35,551 bases of DNA from an uncultured Verrucomicrobia subdivision 3 bacterium (GTDB lineage: Bacteria > Verrucomicrobiota > Verrucomicrobiia > Limisphaerales > UBA11358), in assembly GCA_903936645.1 (NCBI GenBank), contig CAIZWI010000122.1, positions 1 to 35,551 on the forward strand, given 5' to 3'. Of this stretch, positions 34,168-35,551 are shown one piece after another (position 1 is the first letter of the stretch; each line of letters opens with the position of its first letter). The notes beneath the pieces are model-generated. The model was not told the DNA's origin, made no database searches, and worked only from the letters and a program-made list of their open reading frames with translations. Made by a program: the position numbers and the translations under genes.

Positions 34168-35265
34168 TCAGGGGGTGGTGGCCAGCTCCCGGGACGTCGC
34201 CAGCGCGATCACCCGGCCCGCGTTGCCCACGGCGCAGTAAAAATGATAGACGACCCCTTGATATTTCAACACCCAGGGTTTGTGGGCATAAGTTTGATCA
34301 TAGGGTTCCGTGGGCTCAATCAAATGCGGGCCCGTCCACTTGGTCCAGTGCACCAGGTCGTGGGAGCAGGCAAAGGTGTCAAACGCCCGGGGCTGCCAGC
34401 CCGCGCCGAAATAAAACATCACCCACACATCGCCGATCTTCACAATTTGCGGGTCGCCACTGATCCCCCGTTGCTGCTCGGCCCCGTTAACCACCACGGA
34501 ATTGGTGCCGTAGCGCGTCCAATGTCGCATATCACTGGAAACGGCCATGCCGATTTGCTCAAAACCATTTTTGAATTTGGCATTGTAATACATCACGAAC
34601 GGCCAGCCCAGGGACTCGGTTTCCTCGTGGATGACCTGGCTCTTATAGAGCGTCTTGGTTTCAAAACTCCGCGCGTCAGACTGCTTCGGCCCGAGCACGG
34701 GATTTTCCGCCAGCCGCTGCCATTCCCGGGGCTGGGTGGGTGACTTGGTCCAGGCCAGTCCGATGGCCAGGGGATCGGTCTCGTAACCCTGGCGCTGGCC
34801 GCCAATGTAAGTGAGCCAGTATTTGCCCGCGAACCGCTCCAGGGTTTGGGGTCCGTCCCAATGATAATCCGCCAGGGCGATGCCGCCGTCCGCCTGCCAG
34901 GCATCCCATTGCTTGCTGTCGGTGAAGGACAGCACGCGGCCCAATTTGTGCCAGTGGAGCAAATCGTCGCTGCGCGCCAGAAAGGTTTGGTAGCCAATTT
35001 TATTGGTGATGGCCACATACATCATATACCAATGCTTGTCCTGCCGAAAAACACTCGGACAATCCACCAATTCATTCGTGCCCGCGCCGGCCAGCACCAC
35101 GCCGTATTTATACGGGGTTTTCACCTCGTCATAAATTTGCTGCATGGTATTGGTCGCCACCTCCATGCCCCCAACGATGGCGGGCAGCACGGTGCGCTCG
35201 GGGGCAGCCCGGAGTGGGCTGGCCGCCAGGCTGCAAGTCAACAGGATCAGAGTTAATTTAATCAT
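34168..35265 (-). CDS. Secreted five-bladed propeller glycosidase-like protein
   Basis: A 365-residue exported protein from the ATG at 35265 (MIKLTLILLTCSLAASPLRA signal peptide). It belongs to the beta-propeller glycosidases related to GH43/GH117/GH130. Repeated blade motifs include DCPSVFRQDKHWYMMYVA, ARSDDLLHWHKLGRVL, SSDMRHWTRYG, GDPQIVKIGDVWVMFYFGAGW and CSHDLVHWTKWTG. Similar 'glycosylase' proteins occur in Bacteroides glycan loci without an assigned activity, and I cannot place it in one numbered family. Its ATG overlaps the stop of the GH2 gene by 8 bases (ATGATTAA), so they are translationally coupled. Confidence 0.8.
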   Translation of the reverse strand: MIKLTLILLTCSLAASPLRAAPERTVLPAIVGGMEVATNTMQQIYDEVKTPYKYGVVLAGAGTNELVDCPSVFRQDKHWYMMYVAITNKIGYQTFLARSDDLLHWHKLGRVLSFTDSKQWDAWQADGGIALADYHWDGPQTLERFAGKYWLTYIGGQRQGYETDPLAIGLAWTKSPTQPREWQRLAENPVLGPKQSDARSFETKTLYKSQVIHEETESLGWPFVMYYNAKFKNGFEQIGMAVSSDMRHWTRYGTNSVVVNGAEQQRGISGDPQIVKIGDVWVMFYFGAGWQPRAFDTFACSHDLVHWTKWTGPHLIEPTEPYDQTYAHKPWVLKYQGVVYHFYCAVGNAGRVIALATSRELATTP

Positions 35266-35551
35266 GGGATGGAAGGGTGGAAGCCGGATGCCCGGGTTGC
35301 CAGCGCAAATGCAACGCATAGGTCTGGGTGGGTGGCACCGTGTATTGGGCCAGCACGCCCGGCCCGCAACTGCTGTTGCCCAGCCCGCATTGCCGGGCGT
35401 CGATCGACAGCACCGTTTCCGGCCGGGGGGTCAATTCATAGAGATGTTTTACCGCCGTCAGGTCCGCCGCCGTATAGGGCAATGTCGAGAAGGCAAACGG
35501 CTGCTCCAGGGTGGTGATTTCCAGTCCGGTGGTGCGGCCGTCACTCACCAC
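35258..35551 (-). CDS. GH2 beta-galactosidase, C-terminal end (partial)
   Basis: The last 97 codons of a gene that continues beyond the right edge. The sequence matches domain 5 (Bgal_small_N) of LacZ-type GH2 beta-galactosidases: LPYTAADLTAVKHLYELTP, then SIDARQCGLGNSSCGPGVL and a closing YALHLRWQPG. The catalytic residues lie outside the window. It is the first visible gene of the right-hand operon and overlaps the next gene by 8 bases. Together with GH95 and GH29 it would strip galactose and fucose from oligosaccharides. Confidence 0.85.
   Translation of the reverse strand: MVSDGRTTGLEITTLEQPFAFSTLPYTAADLTAVKHLYELTPRPETVLSIDARQCGLGNSSCGPGVLAQYTVPPTQTYALHLRWQPGHPASTLPSHD

Overview
The window is GC-rich, densely coding and chromosomal. 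It most resembles a Verrucomicrobiota genome of the Limisphaerales/Pedosphaera type. The evidence is a pseudopilin with an H-X9-DG C-terminal motif, a giant LamG/Ig/quinoprotein/cytochrome surface protein ending in a '..RFYRAY' C-terminal module, many secreted glycosidases, weak Shine-Dalgarno sequences and GTG starts. The taxonomic placement is inferred from protein style only.

Layout. (1) 1-4380 (+): sucA and sucB, the E1 and E2 components of 2-oxoglutarate dehydrogenase, behind a near-consensus promoter and closed by a hairpin terminator. The E2 has a lipoyl domain and a catalytic domain but no visible E3-binding domain. (2) 4517-16314 (-): a 12-gene L-fucose block, read right to left as AraC regulator, Gfo/Idh oxidoreductase, split UxaA-type dehydratase (small and large), COG3618 lactonase, SDR, FAH-family hydrolase, RraA-family protein, second SDR, zinc alcohol dehydrogenase, FucP transporter and secreted GH29 fucosidase. 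Together these outline a non-phosphorylating oxidative route: L-fucose, lactone, L-fuconate, 2-keto-3-deoxy-L-fuconate, diketo acid, pyruvate plus lactate. A 13-bp motif shared by the araC upstream region and the araC/Gfo-Idh gap is a candidate operator. (3) 16575-19270: a pseudopilin (+) and an MsbA-like ABC exporter (-). (4) 19271-20532: decayed DNA holding remnants of a type I restriction-modification locus: an inverted piece of the rhuM 5' part, the rhuM 3' part, and the first 31 codons of hsdR ending in a stop. (5) 20533-22870 (-): alanine dehydrogenase and a HGSNAT/DUF5009-type membrane acyltransferase. (6) 23049-29919 (+): a 2097-residue secreted multidomain protein with two c-type haem motifs, then a small probable lipoprotein. 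(7) 29954-35551 (-): a secreted glycan-degradation operon: GH2 beta-galactosidase (cut by the window edge), a five-bladed propeller glycosidase-like protein, GH95 fucosidase, and a sialidase-like protein fused to MORN-like repeats.

How they fit together. The right-hand operon and the GH29 enzyme could release galactose and L-fucose from fucosylated oligosaccharides outside the cytoplasm. FucP imports fucose, the left block converts it to pyruvate and lactate, and the TCA cycle (sucAB) can finish the oxidation. No tRNA, rRNA, CRISPR array or intact insertion sequence was seen.
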